64,000 bases of DNA from JAWLFY01 sp041685355 (GTDB lineage Bacteria > Planctomycetota > Planctomycetia > Pirellulales > Pirellulaceae): positions 72,036 to 136,035 of the forward strand of contig JAWLFY010000001.1 in assembly GCA_041685355.1 (NCBI GenBank). Reading direction: 5' to 3'. A model generated the notes under the pieces. That model saw only the letters and a program-made list of their open reading frames with translations. It was not told where the DNA came from and made no database searches. A program made the position numbers and the translations under genes. Positions 34,591 through 42,563 of the stretch are shown here, in pieces (within the stretch, counting starts at the first letter, position 1; each line of letters begins with the position of its first letter).

Positions 34591-35974
34591 TCGATTCGAG
34601 AGACTCCCGCTCGAGCGACGCGTAGATCTCGAACGGGTCGGCGACCGCCACACCGAGGTCCCGCTCGAACGCGTCCTGATTCGGGGTCCGTGCGACGTCG
34701 CGAGTTTTGTCCCCGAGGTTCGATTGAAAGATCCCCGCGGCGCTGACCGGCAGAAAGTCCTCGTACGTGATCGGGTCGGCGACGATTTTCCCGCCGACGA
34801 TGCGGTCGTTCACCGACGCCTCGTCGCCGGCCCCGGAGAGGTCGTCGGCGGCGGAACGATCGTCGCCGTCAGCAACTTGGCGGTAACGGAAGTACGCCAA
34901 CCCGTCACGGCGTAGGGTCTCCCAATCGTCGGGGAACTCGGCGAACACGGACTCCAAGGCCCGCGCGTACTCCGCCGCGTTCGACCCGTCGGGGTTCGGC
35001 CGGATCGTCTCGCGGGCCTGAATCAATAACTTGTCATACAGCTCGCGGCCGTCGGGAGTCAGCGCCACGCCCCGTTGTTCGATCTCGCCGAACCGGGCCG
35101 TGTGCGTCCCCGGATGTTCCTCTCCGCCGGCGTCGACGAAGCGTACCGATTCCTCGAGCGCCTTGAAACTGGTTTGGCGTAACAGAATCGGGCACTGACG
35201 TCGGGGCGGGCCTTCGACAACCGCCTTCGGCGCGATCCCTCGCCGGGGCATTTCTTGTTGGACCTTGTCGATGTCGAGCGTCCGAGGGGTCAGGTGGTTG
35301 ATGTGTGGCCCCGGAAACGAAACCACATCGGCGATCAACCGGTGGGCATCGTGCAGCCGGTCGTAGGTCGCTCGGTCGACCGTCGCCCGCCCGTGCCAGC
35401 GGAACGTCTCGAGCGCCTCCCGAACGAAACGGCTCGCCTCGTCCTCGCCGAGCCCGCCTTGTGTTTCGTGCCGACGGATCAGCGTCCGCAACATCGGCGT
35501 GAAAATGTCTCGCGCCGCGAGCGTCCGTTCGGCCTCGTCACGAAGCTCCGGATCGTCGATCAGTTCGAGCCGCAGCAATGACGTGAAGACACGAAACGGG
35601 TTTCGCCGGAGAGCCGCGTCGGTGACCGGGCGGAACGCCGTCGAGTGGACGGGGATCCCCGCTTCACTGAGGTCGTAGTAGCCGACCGGACGCATCCCCA
35701 TCACGGCAAACAGTCGACGCATCGTCGCCAGCTCCGCGGCCGTCCCGAGCCGGATCGCGCCGTGGCGTTCGTCCGAGATCCGGTCGAGCTGGTCTGACTG
35801 GCGAAGTCGATCTGCCATCGCCGGGTCGGCTCGGAGCACAGCCGCGTTGACTTCGGCCACCAAATCCGACAACGTCCCGTACTGGGGCACCTCGCGTCGG
35901 TACATGTCCGACATCGCCCGCGAAAAGGCGACCCGGATCTCGTCGGGTGAGACGAAACGGGGGGTGGCGATCAT
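34562..35974 (-). CDS. hglS: 2-oxoadipate dioxygenase/decarboxylase (DUF1338)
   Basis: A 470-residue non-heme iron enzyme of the DUF1338 family. Characterised HglS/YdcJ proteins convert 2-oxoadipate to 2-hydroxyglutarate in lysine breakdown. The motifs GPHINHLTPRTLDIDKVQ and RFGEIEQRGVALTPDGRELY carry the metal-binding His and Glu. Length and layout match. It is the last gene of a minus-strand run after the cytochrome and the barrel (32 bases from the barrel), but a functional tie with them is unclear. No other lysine catabolic gene is in the window. Confidence 0.88.
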   Translation of the reverse strand: MIATPRFVSPDEIRVAFSRAMSDMYRREVPQYGTLSDLVAEVNAAVLRADPAMADRLRQSDQLDRISDERHGAIRLGTAAELATMRRLFAVMGMRPVGYYDLSEAGIPVHSTAFRPVTDAALRRNPFRVFTSLLRLELIDDPELRDEAERTLAARDIFTPMLRTLIRRHETQGGLGEDEASRFVREALETFRWHGRATVDRATYDRLHDAHRLIADVVSFPGPHINHLTPRTLDIDKVQQEMPRRGIAPKAVVEGPPRRQCPILLRQTSFKALEESVRFVDAGGEEHPGTHTARFGEIEQRGVALTPDGRELYDKLLIQARETIRPNPDGSNAAEYARALESVFAEFPDDWETLRRDGLAYFRYRQVADGDDRSAADDLSGAGDEASVNDRIVGGKIVADPITYEDFLPVSAAGIFQSNLGDKTRDVARTPNQDAFERDLGVAVADPFEIYASLERESLESITRDGGPAR

Positions 35975-36006
35975 CGGAGAGCCTCAGACATTCGCTGGTG
36001 ACGGTT

Positions 36007-37890
36007 TTAGAACTTCCACCGGTATTCGAGCCGCGTCCCGTACACGTTGTCGAGTCCCCGCCGCCATCCGTGCATCACGTCGAACCGCAACAACGTCGCG
36101 TTGGAGAGCGGAAATTGGTAGCGTGCCCCGACCGCGAATTGGTCGCCCACGACCCCCGGGTTCTTGTCCCCGTGCGGCGTCAGATAGGCGAGTTCGAGCA
36201 ACCATTGGCGGTCGAGCGAATCGCCAAGCAGATCGACCCCGAGCGTCCCCCCCGCGGCGTCGCTTCCGGTCGGGTCGAGCGTCGCGAAGCCGTTCAACCC
36301 GTCGGTGTCAAAGTTGATCCCCGTGTTCCGCAACACGCCGCCCGAGACGCCCGCCCGCGCGACCGATTGCGGGCGGTCCCAGCCGACGAACAGGTTCATG
36401 TAGGGGACGACCCGAAGGGGGGACGCGGTGATCCAACTGTTCTCGATTAACAGCAACACCCCGTCGGCGGTGCGATTCTCCGCCGCCAAATCTTGCCCGG
36501 CATTGACGATCACCCGCACGCTGTTGCTGACCCGGTCGAAGTACCGCCGCGTGAAGCTCGCCGTCGCGTTGTGATAGCTCCGCACTGATCGTCGACGGTC
36601 ATGCAGGTACGCATAGCCGGTCTCGATGTATCCGCCGTACGCCTCGATGAACCATGCGGTCCCGAACACCTGCGCGGCGTGGTCGTCGTTCCCGAACGCG
36701 GGGCTGTCGATGCGATCCAACGCCGCAAAGAACGTCGCATCGTAGTTCGACCAGTTGAGTAAACGGCTGTGGCGGGCCGGCAGCGAGAACGCGGCCCCGG
36801 TGACGGCATCCTCCATCCAAATCCCGTTCTGAAACAACAGCGGCACCAACCCGACGGTGAAAGGAAACTCGAACGGCGACGAGCCCCCTTCGATGCCCCC
36901 CAGAATCGCGCCGGCATCGCCTTCGAAAAACCCGGTCACCAGGTTCGGGTCAAAGACGAACCGCGAGTCGAGCTCGCCGTCGACGAGCTCGACCCGCGAG
37001 AACTGGCCGCCCCGGTCGATCGGGCCGACGAAGGCGTGGAACCGTTCGGTCGCGGTGAGCCGAAGGTCGAGGTCCAGGTTCAACCGGTTCGCCCAATTAT
37101 CACTCCGGCCCGCCGCGTTGCGGCCACCCAAAATCCCCGTGCGGAAATCACCGTACATGTAGAACTCGGGTCGTGCCAAATTCGTCGGGCCGAACCAATT
37201 CTTCCCTCGCGGCGTGATCCCGTCACCGTAGAACACCCGCCCCCACTCGACCCATGGGGCCTGAGTCGGCACGTCCCGTTTCGCGTCATACACCCACTCC
37301 TCTCGGTCCGCGTCGAAGTCGATCGACGAGGCTGGGATCGGGGTCGGTGAGAAGTCGCCCGGCCGGTACCTGTCTGGCCGACGATTGTCATTCGGCAACC
37401 GCTGATCGAGCGTCTGGCGGGACGCCACGCCGATCGGGTCGGGGATGGAGTTCGCTGGCGGGACGGGCACCAGCGACCGCGGCAAATCGATCAGTGGCGG
37501 CAATCGCTCAGGCGCGCCGACCGGAGATCGGAGTTGCACGATCGGCGGCTCGCCGTGCGATTCCAGCCTGTTCAAGTTGACCGACCCGTTCCACTCAACC
37601 GACCCGTTCCACTCAACCGACCCGTTCGACGAAGCCGACCCGTTCGACGAAGCCGGGCCGTTCGACGAAGCCGGGCCAACGGAAGGAACCCGGTACCGTC
37701 GAGGGACGACGTCGACCGCTTCCTGTGCCGATGTCGTTTCCATTCCCGTCATCCCAGGCTGGCCGATCGCCCCGAACCAAACGACAAGCCCCGTCACGAG
37801 TCGTCGGGATATGACGCACCATGTGTCGTCAACGGCGGGGCGACTTCGACGCAGCGGTTGGCATGGGGTTTCATCGGGTCCAAAGCTCAC
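36007..37890 (-). CDS. Outer-membrane beta-barrel protein beside a multiheme cytochrome
   Basis: A 627-residue protein. GTG 37890 has AAAGGTGG 5 bases upstream and lies 15 bases after the cytochrome stop. A signal-like segment (LVTGLVVWFGAIGQ) is followed by six-residue repeats (ASSNGS, VEWNGS; about 75-110), a Pro-rich linker, and from about residue 215 a long series of alternating strands (LNLDLDLRLTATERFHAFVG; NATLLRFDVMHGWRR) ending RLEYRWKF with a terminal Phe. That is an outer-membrane barrel. Next to a five-heme cytochrome it could be a barrel of a porin-cytochrome electron conduit (inference); a plain porin is the alternative. Confidence 0.75.
   Translation of the reverse strand: MSFGPDETPCQPLRRSRPAVDDTWCVISRRLVTGLVVWFGAIGQPGMTGMETTSAQEAVDVVPRRYRVPSVGPASSNGPASSNGSASSNGSVEWNGSVEWNGSVNLNRLESHGEPPIVQLRSPVGAPERLPPLIDLPRSLVPVPPANSIPDPIGVASRQTLDQRLPNDNRRPDRYRPGDFSPTPIPASSIDFDADREEWVYDAKRDVPTQAPWVEWGRVFYGDGITPRGKNWFGPTNLARPEFYMYGDFRTGILGGRNAAGRSDNWANRLNLDLDLRLTATERFHAFVGPIDRGGQFSRVELVDGELDSRFVFDPNLVTGFFEGDAGAILGGIEGGSSPFEFPFTVGLVPLLFQNGIWMEDAVTGAAFSLPARHSRLLNWSNYDATFFAALDRIDSPAFGNDDHAAQVFGTAWFIEAYGGYIETGYAYLHDRRRSVRSYHNATASFTRRYFDRVSNSVRVIVNAGQDLAAENRTADGVLLLIENSWITASPLRVVPYMNLFVGWDRPQSVARAGVSGGVLRNTGINFDTDGLNGFATLDPTGSDAAGGTLGVDLLGDSLDRQWLLELAYLTPHGDKNPGVVGDQFAVGARYQFPLSNATLLRFDVMHGWRRGLDNVYGTRLEYRWKF
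37581..37670. repeat. 18-bp in-frame tandem repeat, five copies (barrel gene)
   Basis: On the plus strand CCGACCCGTTCCACTCAA occurs twice (37581-37616), then CCGACCCGTTCGACGAAG twice (37617-37652), then CCGGGCCGTTCGACGAAG (37653-37670) and a partial copy. On the coding strand they give VEWNGS and ASSNGS-type six-residue repeats between signal and barrel. Confidence 0.95.
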
Positions 37891-37905
37891 GCGTCCACCT
37901 TTCGG

Positions 37906-39897
37906 TCACTTCACCAGGAAGGTGTGACTGGAGCCTTGAATGTCGATCATGTTCTCGTTCATCCGCCGGATCATCTCGGGCGTACTCCCGATCTCGCGCA
38001 TGAAGTAGATCGGTTCGGTCCGGCTCCGCATCCGAACGCTCAACCGGTACGGACCCGATTGGCGGATCGCCGAAGCGGGGATTCGGTATTTCGCGACGCG
38101 GTGGTCGAGCGGCGGAATCGAGTGGGCCTCCATCCGGATCAGCGGGGGATGGTTGAGGACCGAAACCGGGACCGCGCCGGGACGTAAGAACACGAGTTGA
38201 TCGAGGCTGAAATTGAGCGGCAACGGGACCTCGCGGTCGGTGCCACGGACGTTGTTGATCAGAAACTTCGTCTGCAGGTTGAACAGCCCACGATCGCGAG
38301 GGACATGACCGCGGGCGACGTCGGCCGAGTTCATGTCGGCGAGGTCACCAGCCGAATCGAGGTAACCCGTTTCCCAAACCCGGACGCCGTCGGGGTCGAT
38401 CAGGACGACGTTGAGCCAAAGTTGTGGCTGAGCGCCGAGCGACCCGGTCGGGGCGTTGTGCCCTTCGCTCCGATTGTCGACGCGGTAGCGGACGTCGAGC
38501 GGTTGTCCCCGCCGGGGCGGACGTCGGAACGTCGGGCCGCTGACGCGAATCGCGGCCTCCAACGTCATCGTCGCGGCCGCCCGTTTCTCTTCCAGCTTGC
38601 TGAGGTTCTTGTCGATGATCCGGCGTCCGTCGGTCCGGTCATCGACGTTGTCCCACGGGGCGGGAAACGTCATGTCGTCGCGAACTTGGCGCTCGAACTC
38701 ATCGGTCCCCCACCCCGCCCGGTAGTCGAACCGGAGCCATTCCCGTGGCGAAAATCGTTTGAGTTTCGGGTCGTGGGGAAAGATCCCCGGATGGGCGATC
38801 GAATAACCGGGGCCCCAAAACATGTGGTTCGAATGCTTGCGTGGTTCGCCGTACGGCTTCCCCGAAAGCTCCGCGGCATGAGCCAACTCGTAGCCTTCGG
38901 GTTTGCCCGGCACCGCCCCCATATGACAGTCCTGGCAAGAGATCCCTTTCTTCGCCGCCGGCCCGGATCGGTATTGCGCGTGAACGACCTCCAACCAGAT
39001 CCCGGGATGCACCGCCACTTGGTGGCACGAGACACAGATGTCGCTATTGGTCAGCGGCTCGAAGAAGACTCCCTCGCGATGCATCTTTTGACCAGCGCCG
39101 GTGTCGTCCCCGCTGAGCTTGAGCTTGAGCCGGTTCGCGTCAGCGACGGCCGCCGCGACGCCGTCCCCGCCGCGTCCCCCGTAAACCGGCGCGTGGATGT
39201 CCCCCGGTTCGATCCGCCGGTCCCCGTTGGACCGCCCGTATGGCTCACGGACCCGGTGACACGCGATGCAAGTCACTCCCTCGCGGACGACCGGCGGCGC
39301 ATCCAACATGCTCGCGGCGCGGGGCAACTCGAGCTGCGTCCCGACCGGCGAGTGGCAACGCATGCAGAACGAACCGACCGTCCCCTCAGTGAGCTCCGTC
39401 ATCGCCTGTTCGAAACGCGTGAACATCGGCGAAACGGAGGCGTAAGCATGCCCGCTCGCCCGCCACTCCTCGTACTGCGTCGGGTGGCACTGTCGACAAG
39501 TTTCCGCCGACGGATAGCAGGTCTCGGCCCACAAAGCCTCGTGGGGATCCCGTCCCGTTTGATCTCCATCTCCGTCACGTCCCCCGTGGTCCGCCGACCG
39601 CGTGTCGCCGTGTCCGTTTTGCTCGTGGGCGCGAAACGCATCCATCAACAGCGGGTCACGTTCCCCCGGTCGCGGGTCGTCGGCTGGCGAGGTGATCGAA
39701 TCGAGCGGATCGGACGGCGCCAGCAAGTCCGTATCACCAGACGAATCGGTGGGTGCCAGCAACTCGTCGTCCGCGGCGATCGCCCGATCAATGCTGACAC
39801 CCGACACCGTGACGCCGAGGCAAATCGCTGCAACGGGTAGCCAAGACGGCGCGACGGCGAGAGTTTGGCAAACGGGCATCGACTCGATCAGGTTCAC
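37906..39897 (-). CDS. Five-heme secreted c-type cytochrome
   Basis: A 663-residue periplasmic or cell-surface protein with a signal peptide (LPVAAICLGVTVSGVS). Five CxxCH heme sites are visible: CRQCH (134), CMRCH (178), CIACH (210), CVSCH (288) and CQDCH (321). Several extra His residues could be distal ligands. The spacing resembles the cytochrome c554/multiheme family. After about residue 430 comes a beta-rich, heme-free domain (DVRYRVDNRSEGHNAPTGSL). GTG 39897 is used; ATG 39879 is a close alternative. It should move electrons in respiration or to external acceptors. The barrel gene follows 15 bases downstream. Confidence 0.9.
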   Translation of the reverse strand: MNLIESMPVCQTLAVAPSWLPVAAICLGVTVSGVSIDRAIAADDELLAPTDSSGDTDLLAPSDPLDSITSPADDPRPGERDPLLMDAFRAHEQNGHGDTRSADHGGRDGDGDQTGRDPHEALWAETCYPSAETCRQCHPTQYEEWRASGHAYASVSPMFTRFEQAMTELTEGTVGSFCMRCHSPVGTQLELPRAASMLDAPPVVREGVTCIACHRVREPYGRSNGDRRIEPGDIHAPVYGGRGGDGVAAAVADANRLKLKLSGDDTGAGQKMHREGVFFEPLTNSDICVSCHQVAVHPGIWLEVVHAQYRSGPAAKKGISCQDCHMGAVPGKPEGYELAHAAELSGKPYGEPRKHSNHMFWGPGYSIAHPGIFPHDPKLKRFSPREWLRFDYRAGWGTDEFERQVRDDMTFPAPWDNVDDRTDGRRIIDKNLSKLEEKRAAATMTLEAAIRVSGPTFRRPPRRGQPLDVRYRVDNRSEGHNAPTGSLGAQPQLWLNVVLIDPDGVRVWETGYLDSAGDLADMNSADVARGHVPRDRGLFNLQTKFLINNVRGTDREVPLPLNFSLDQLVFLRPGAVPVSVLNHPPLIRMEAHSIPPLDHRVAKYRIPASAIRQSGPYRLSVRMRSRTEPIYFMREIGSTPEMIRRMNENMIDIQGSSHTFLVK

Positions 39898-40268
39898 GGC
39901 GCGGCGTACGAGACTACCCGGAACATGATCGGCGTGACGCGGGCCGCAAAATGGGTGCGAACCGAGCGGCCGTCACGACCGGCCCAGCCGTCAAGTTCCC
40001 CCCCACTCGCGTCGAGCGATTCCGAACTCGTCGCTCGCCCCGAATCGGCGCCACCGTCATCATCGTCCAAGCCGGAACCGACGTGGCCGTTCCGTCGCTC
40101 CATCGACGGGCGGGTGAATATTTTCGATCTCCCGCCGCGAATCCGTTCCGCATGTTTGAACGTTGGGACTCGCACCGGGGGGATGCGACGTCGTCGAGGC
40201 TCGGACGCCCACGTTCCGACGCGTCGAGGTCGTTGCCGGCTCCTTTTCCCCTTCTCGAGATCGGTCCA
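39898..40268. other. Divergent intergenic region
   Basis: No supported gene is seen in these 371 bases. A plus-strand open frame continues from 39951 into the next gene, but its residues are Arg/Pro rich and look like non-coding GC-rich sequence. Promoters for both flanking genes should lie here. Confidence 0.45.
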
Positions 40269-40796
40269 ATGAGTCCAGCTCGCGAATCCGACACCGTTGA
40301 ATCGCCCGCGTCATTCTTCCGCTGCCCCGTTCAGGCGGATCAGAGTCGCGGGACGATCCGCATCGGCCGCCGTTCGATCGAAGCGTCCGTCCAAGAGGCC
40401 TCGATCGAAGGGTTCACGGTCCTCGTCGAACCGAAGTACTCCAAGCGGCTAAGCGTCGGGATCCCCTGGATTTTGCAGTACAACGGGGCGAAGCTCGAGA
40501 TCCAGGCCCAATGGTTCTTCCACGCCCCCGACGGGCAAATCCAAATCGGCCTCCGCCGACTCCGCGACCTTACCGAACCGGAACATGTCCGCTCGTGGTG
40601 GGTCTTATCGGGTGCCCGACGCGGAATGGAAGACGCCGGTCACTCGACCGTCGCGTTCGCCGGGTTCGTGCTCGTTGTCTGTGTCTCGCTCGCCCTTCCC
40701 GGGATCGGTGACAAGCTGGGCACCGCGGATCAGATCAACGAGACCTTCCGGTGGATCCTCGAAGTGGTCAGCAATCGGGTCTCCAAACTGATGTGA
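40269..40796 (+). CDS. Hypothetical protein with C-terminal membrane segment
   Basis: A 175-residue protein. The first 110 residues are mixed alpha/beta (FRCPVQADQSRGTIRIGRRS; GFTVLVEPKYSKRLSVG; WFFHAPDGQIQIGLRRLRDL) and may form a small PilZ-like or other beta-barrel fold, which I cannot confirm. Near residues 125-145 a hydrophobic segment (VAFAGFVLVVCVSLALPGIG) should cross the membrane. ATG 40269 is chosen as the first Met before conserved-looking sequence; its ribosome site is weak. Function unknown. Confidence 0.6.
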   Translation: MSPARESDTVESPASFFRCPVQADQSRGTIRIGRRSIEASVQEASIEGFTVLVEPKYSKRLSVGIPWILQYNGAKLEIQAQWFFHAPDGQIQIGLRRLRDLTEPEHVRSWWVLSGARRGMEDAGHSTVAFAGFVLVVCVSLALPGIGDKLGTADQINETFRWILEVVSNRVSKLM

Positions 40797-40926
40797 CCCG
40801 AGTCTCCAAACTGACGTTGCCCGACCGCCGTTCGGATCGCCAACCGTTGCCGGCCGCCCCTCGTCCGCCCCTCGTCCGCCGGTTTCCGACTCGTGTCGCC
40901 GGTTCCCGACTCGTGTCGCCCGCCCC

Positions 40927-41520
40927 TTACGCCGATCCCCCGCCCGGCCCCGGCGGTTCGGGCAACTCGTTCTGAATGCTCAGCTCCGCTTCCTGGTCGT
41001 CTTTGTCGTACTTGAGCACCGAGTGCACGGGATAGGGGTCGAGACGCGAGCCCCCCCCGAGAAACGTCAACTCGATCAGGAACGCGCAGCCGACGATCGT
41101 CGCGTCGCATTTCTCCAACAGCCGGCAACAGGCTTCCACCGTTCCGCCCGTGGCGAGCAAATCGTCGACCACCAGCACCCGTTGACCGGGGCTCACGCCG
41201 TCGACATGAATCTGAAGCTCGTCCGTCCCGTACTCCAACTCGTAGGCGAACGAGTGCATGTTGAACGGGAGCTTTCCCGGCTTGCGGATCGGGACGAACC
41301 CCGCACCGAGCCGCAGGGCCAACGGGCCCGCGAAGATGAACCCCCGCGCCTCGGCCGCCGCGACCACGTCGATTTGCTGGTCCAAATACGGCTCCGCGAC
41401 CGCCTCGATCGCGGCCCTTAACGCTGCGGCGTCAGCCAACATCGGCGTGATATCGCGGAACAACACGCCCGGCCGCGGGTAGTCCGGGATGTCACGGATG
41501 TAGCGTTGAAGATCGACCAT
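40927..41520 (-). CDS. apt: Adenine phosphoribosyltransferase
   Basis: It makes AMP from adenine and PRPP (purine salvage). The 197 residues match the family: IRDIPDYPRPGVLFRDITP, AAEARGFIFAGPLA, RKPGKLPF and the PRPP loop VLVVDDLLATGGT. The C-terminus adds about 20 residues (Pro/Gly rich). ATG 41520 starts directly at the conserved domain (MVDLQRYI); a longer in-frame extension is Arg rich and not credible. It lies downstream of a small lipoprotein gene on the same strand, about 100 bases away. Confidence 0.95.
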   Translation of the reverse strand: MVDLQRYIRDIPDYPRPGVLFRDITPMLADAAALRAAIEAVAEPYLDQQIDVVAAAEARGFIFAGPLALRLGAGFVPIRKPGKLPFNMHSFAYELEYGTDELQIHVDGVSPGQRVLVVDDLLATGGTVEACCRLLEKCDATIVGCAFLIELTFLGGGSRLDPYPVHSVLKYDKDDQEAELSIQNELPEPPGPGGGSA

Positions 41521-41621
41521 GGTCCGATATCGGGCGTCGGAGGAGACGGGCAGAGGGTGGCGGAAGACGGCCAAACGGAAACACCACGATAACCACCACA
41601 CCGGCAGGGATGAACCCACGC

Positions 41622-42041
41622 TCACCCTTCGTTGATGTCTTCCAGCCTCAAATTCTCGAGCGCCCGCCGGCGTCGTTCCCGCTCCTCGTCCGACGTCGGC
41701 GGGGACCGGAGCGGCGAATCGAGATCGAACGGCGTCGGCAGCCCGTCCGACGGATCGTCCCCACCGGGCGAGGGCGACCGTTGTCGTTGCCACATGTCAG
41801 GGGTCGGTGGGGAGTCGCGGTCGGCGAGTTCCGGGGACCGAGCTCCCGCCGGGTCGAAGATGCTGCCCACCCGCCCGGAGTCGCGTCGCGTCCGCTCCCA
41901 CGCGCCCCCGTACGTCGGATAGTCGAGCCGGTTGTAGTCGCCACCGATTCGGCACCCCGGCGCGGCCGAGAAGGCGACCGCGACGACCAACAAGAGGCCG
42001 AGCCGGTGCCGTGAACGCTGTGGGGCGGGGTGTCGATCCAT
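41622..42041 (-). CDS. Small lipoprotein, function unknown
   Basis: A 139-residue protein with a lipoprotein signal (RLGLLLVVAVAFSAAPGC). The mature part begins RIGGDYNRLDYPTYGGAWER and TRRDSGRVGSIFDPAGAR, a pattern I associate with planctomycete lipoproteins, then becomes Asp/Pro/Arg rich and ends in a basic-acidic helix (RERRRRALENLRLEDINEG). ATG 42041 puts the signal peptide at the usual distance; an upstream Met (42083) is possible. No function is known. Confidence 0.65.
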   Translation of the reverse strand: MDRHPAPQRSRHRLGLLLVVAVAFSAAPGCRIGGDYNRLDYPTYGGAWERTRRDSGRVGSIFDPAGARSPELADRDSPPTPDMWQRQRSPSPGGDDPSDGLPTPFDLDSPLRSPPTSDEERERRRRALENLRLEDINEG

Positions 42042-42273
42042 GACGCCGTTCGGGTCGCTTGGGAAAGTAACCGAGTCACTCATGACATCGGCGATCCTGA
42101 ACGCGAAGCTTAGGAAAGCCTTGCGGGTTGCGGCGATTTTTCTCGCGGTCACACGGCTACCTTACACAATTTTTTTCGCTTTCAGGATTTTCGCTCAAGT
42201 TTGCCCTAGCGGCCGCCGGGGGGTCGCTGAGAGAAAGAGACTTCGCAGCACACTCGAAAAGGGAGTTTCCGCG

Positions 42274-42546
42274 GTGCTCGACCTGATGAACCTTGCCCCG
42301 ATCGCCAACGCCTTCGTGTTTCCGCTCCTCGGCGGCGTCCTGCTGTTGATGAGCAAGCTCACCTCCGGCGATGCCGCCCGACGCGCCGAGCGGCGGTTCT
42401 TGGCAGCCCTCGTGTTGATGACTATCGTCACGGTTCGCACCGTGATCCGGTGTGACGAGATTTGGCTCGTTCACACCACCACCCTCTCCTTGTTGATCGT
42501 CGGCGCCCTGCTGATCCCGACCCAGGATCCCTCGGTCGCCGTCTGA
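42274..42546 (+). CDS. Small integral membrane protein
   Basis: A 90-residue protein starting at GTG 42274 with GGGAG 8 bases upstream. Three hydrophobic segments are visible (ANAFVFPLLGGVLLLMS; FLAALVLMTIVTV; TTTLSLLIVGALLIP), linked by a basic loop (AARRAERR). The frame extends further upstream, but that part lacks membrane character and a start signal. It precedes aroA by 17 bases and may be co-transcribed with it. No family is recognised. Confidence 0.65.
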   Translation: MLDLMNLAPIANAFVFPLLGGVLLLMSKLTSGDAARRAERRFLAALVLMTIVTVRTVIRCDEIWLVHTTTLSLLIVGALLIPTQDPSVAV

Positions 42547-42563
42547 CGCCCGCGACCACGCCG

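Noticed and set aside
38197..39840. Long open frame (547 codons) opposite the five-heme cytochrome
   Set aside because: It is antisense to a gene with five CxxCH sites and a signal peptide; high GC keeps the opposite frame open. Its residues show no domain pattern.
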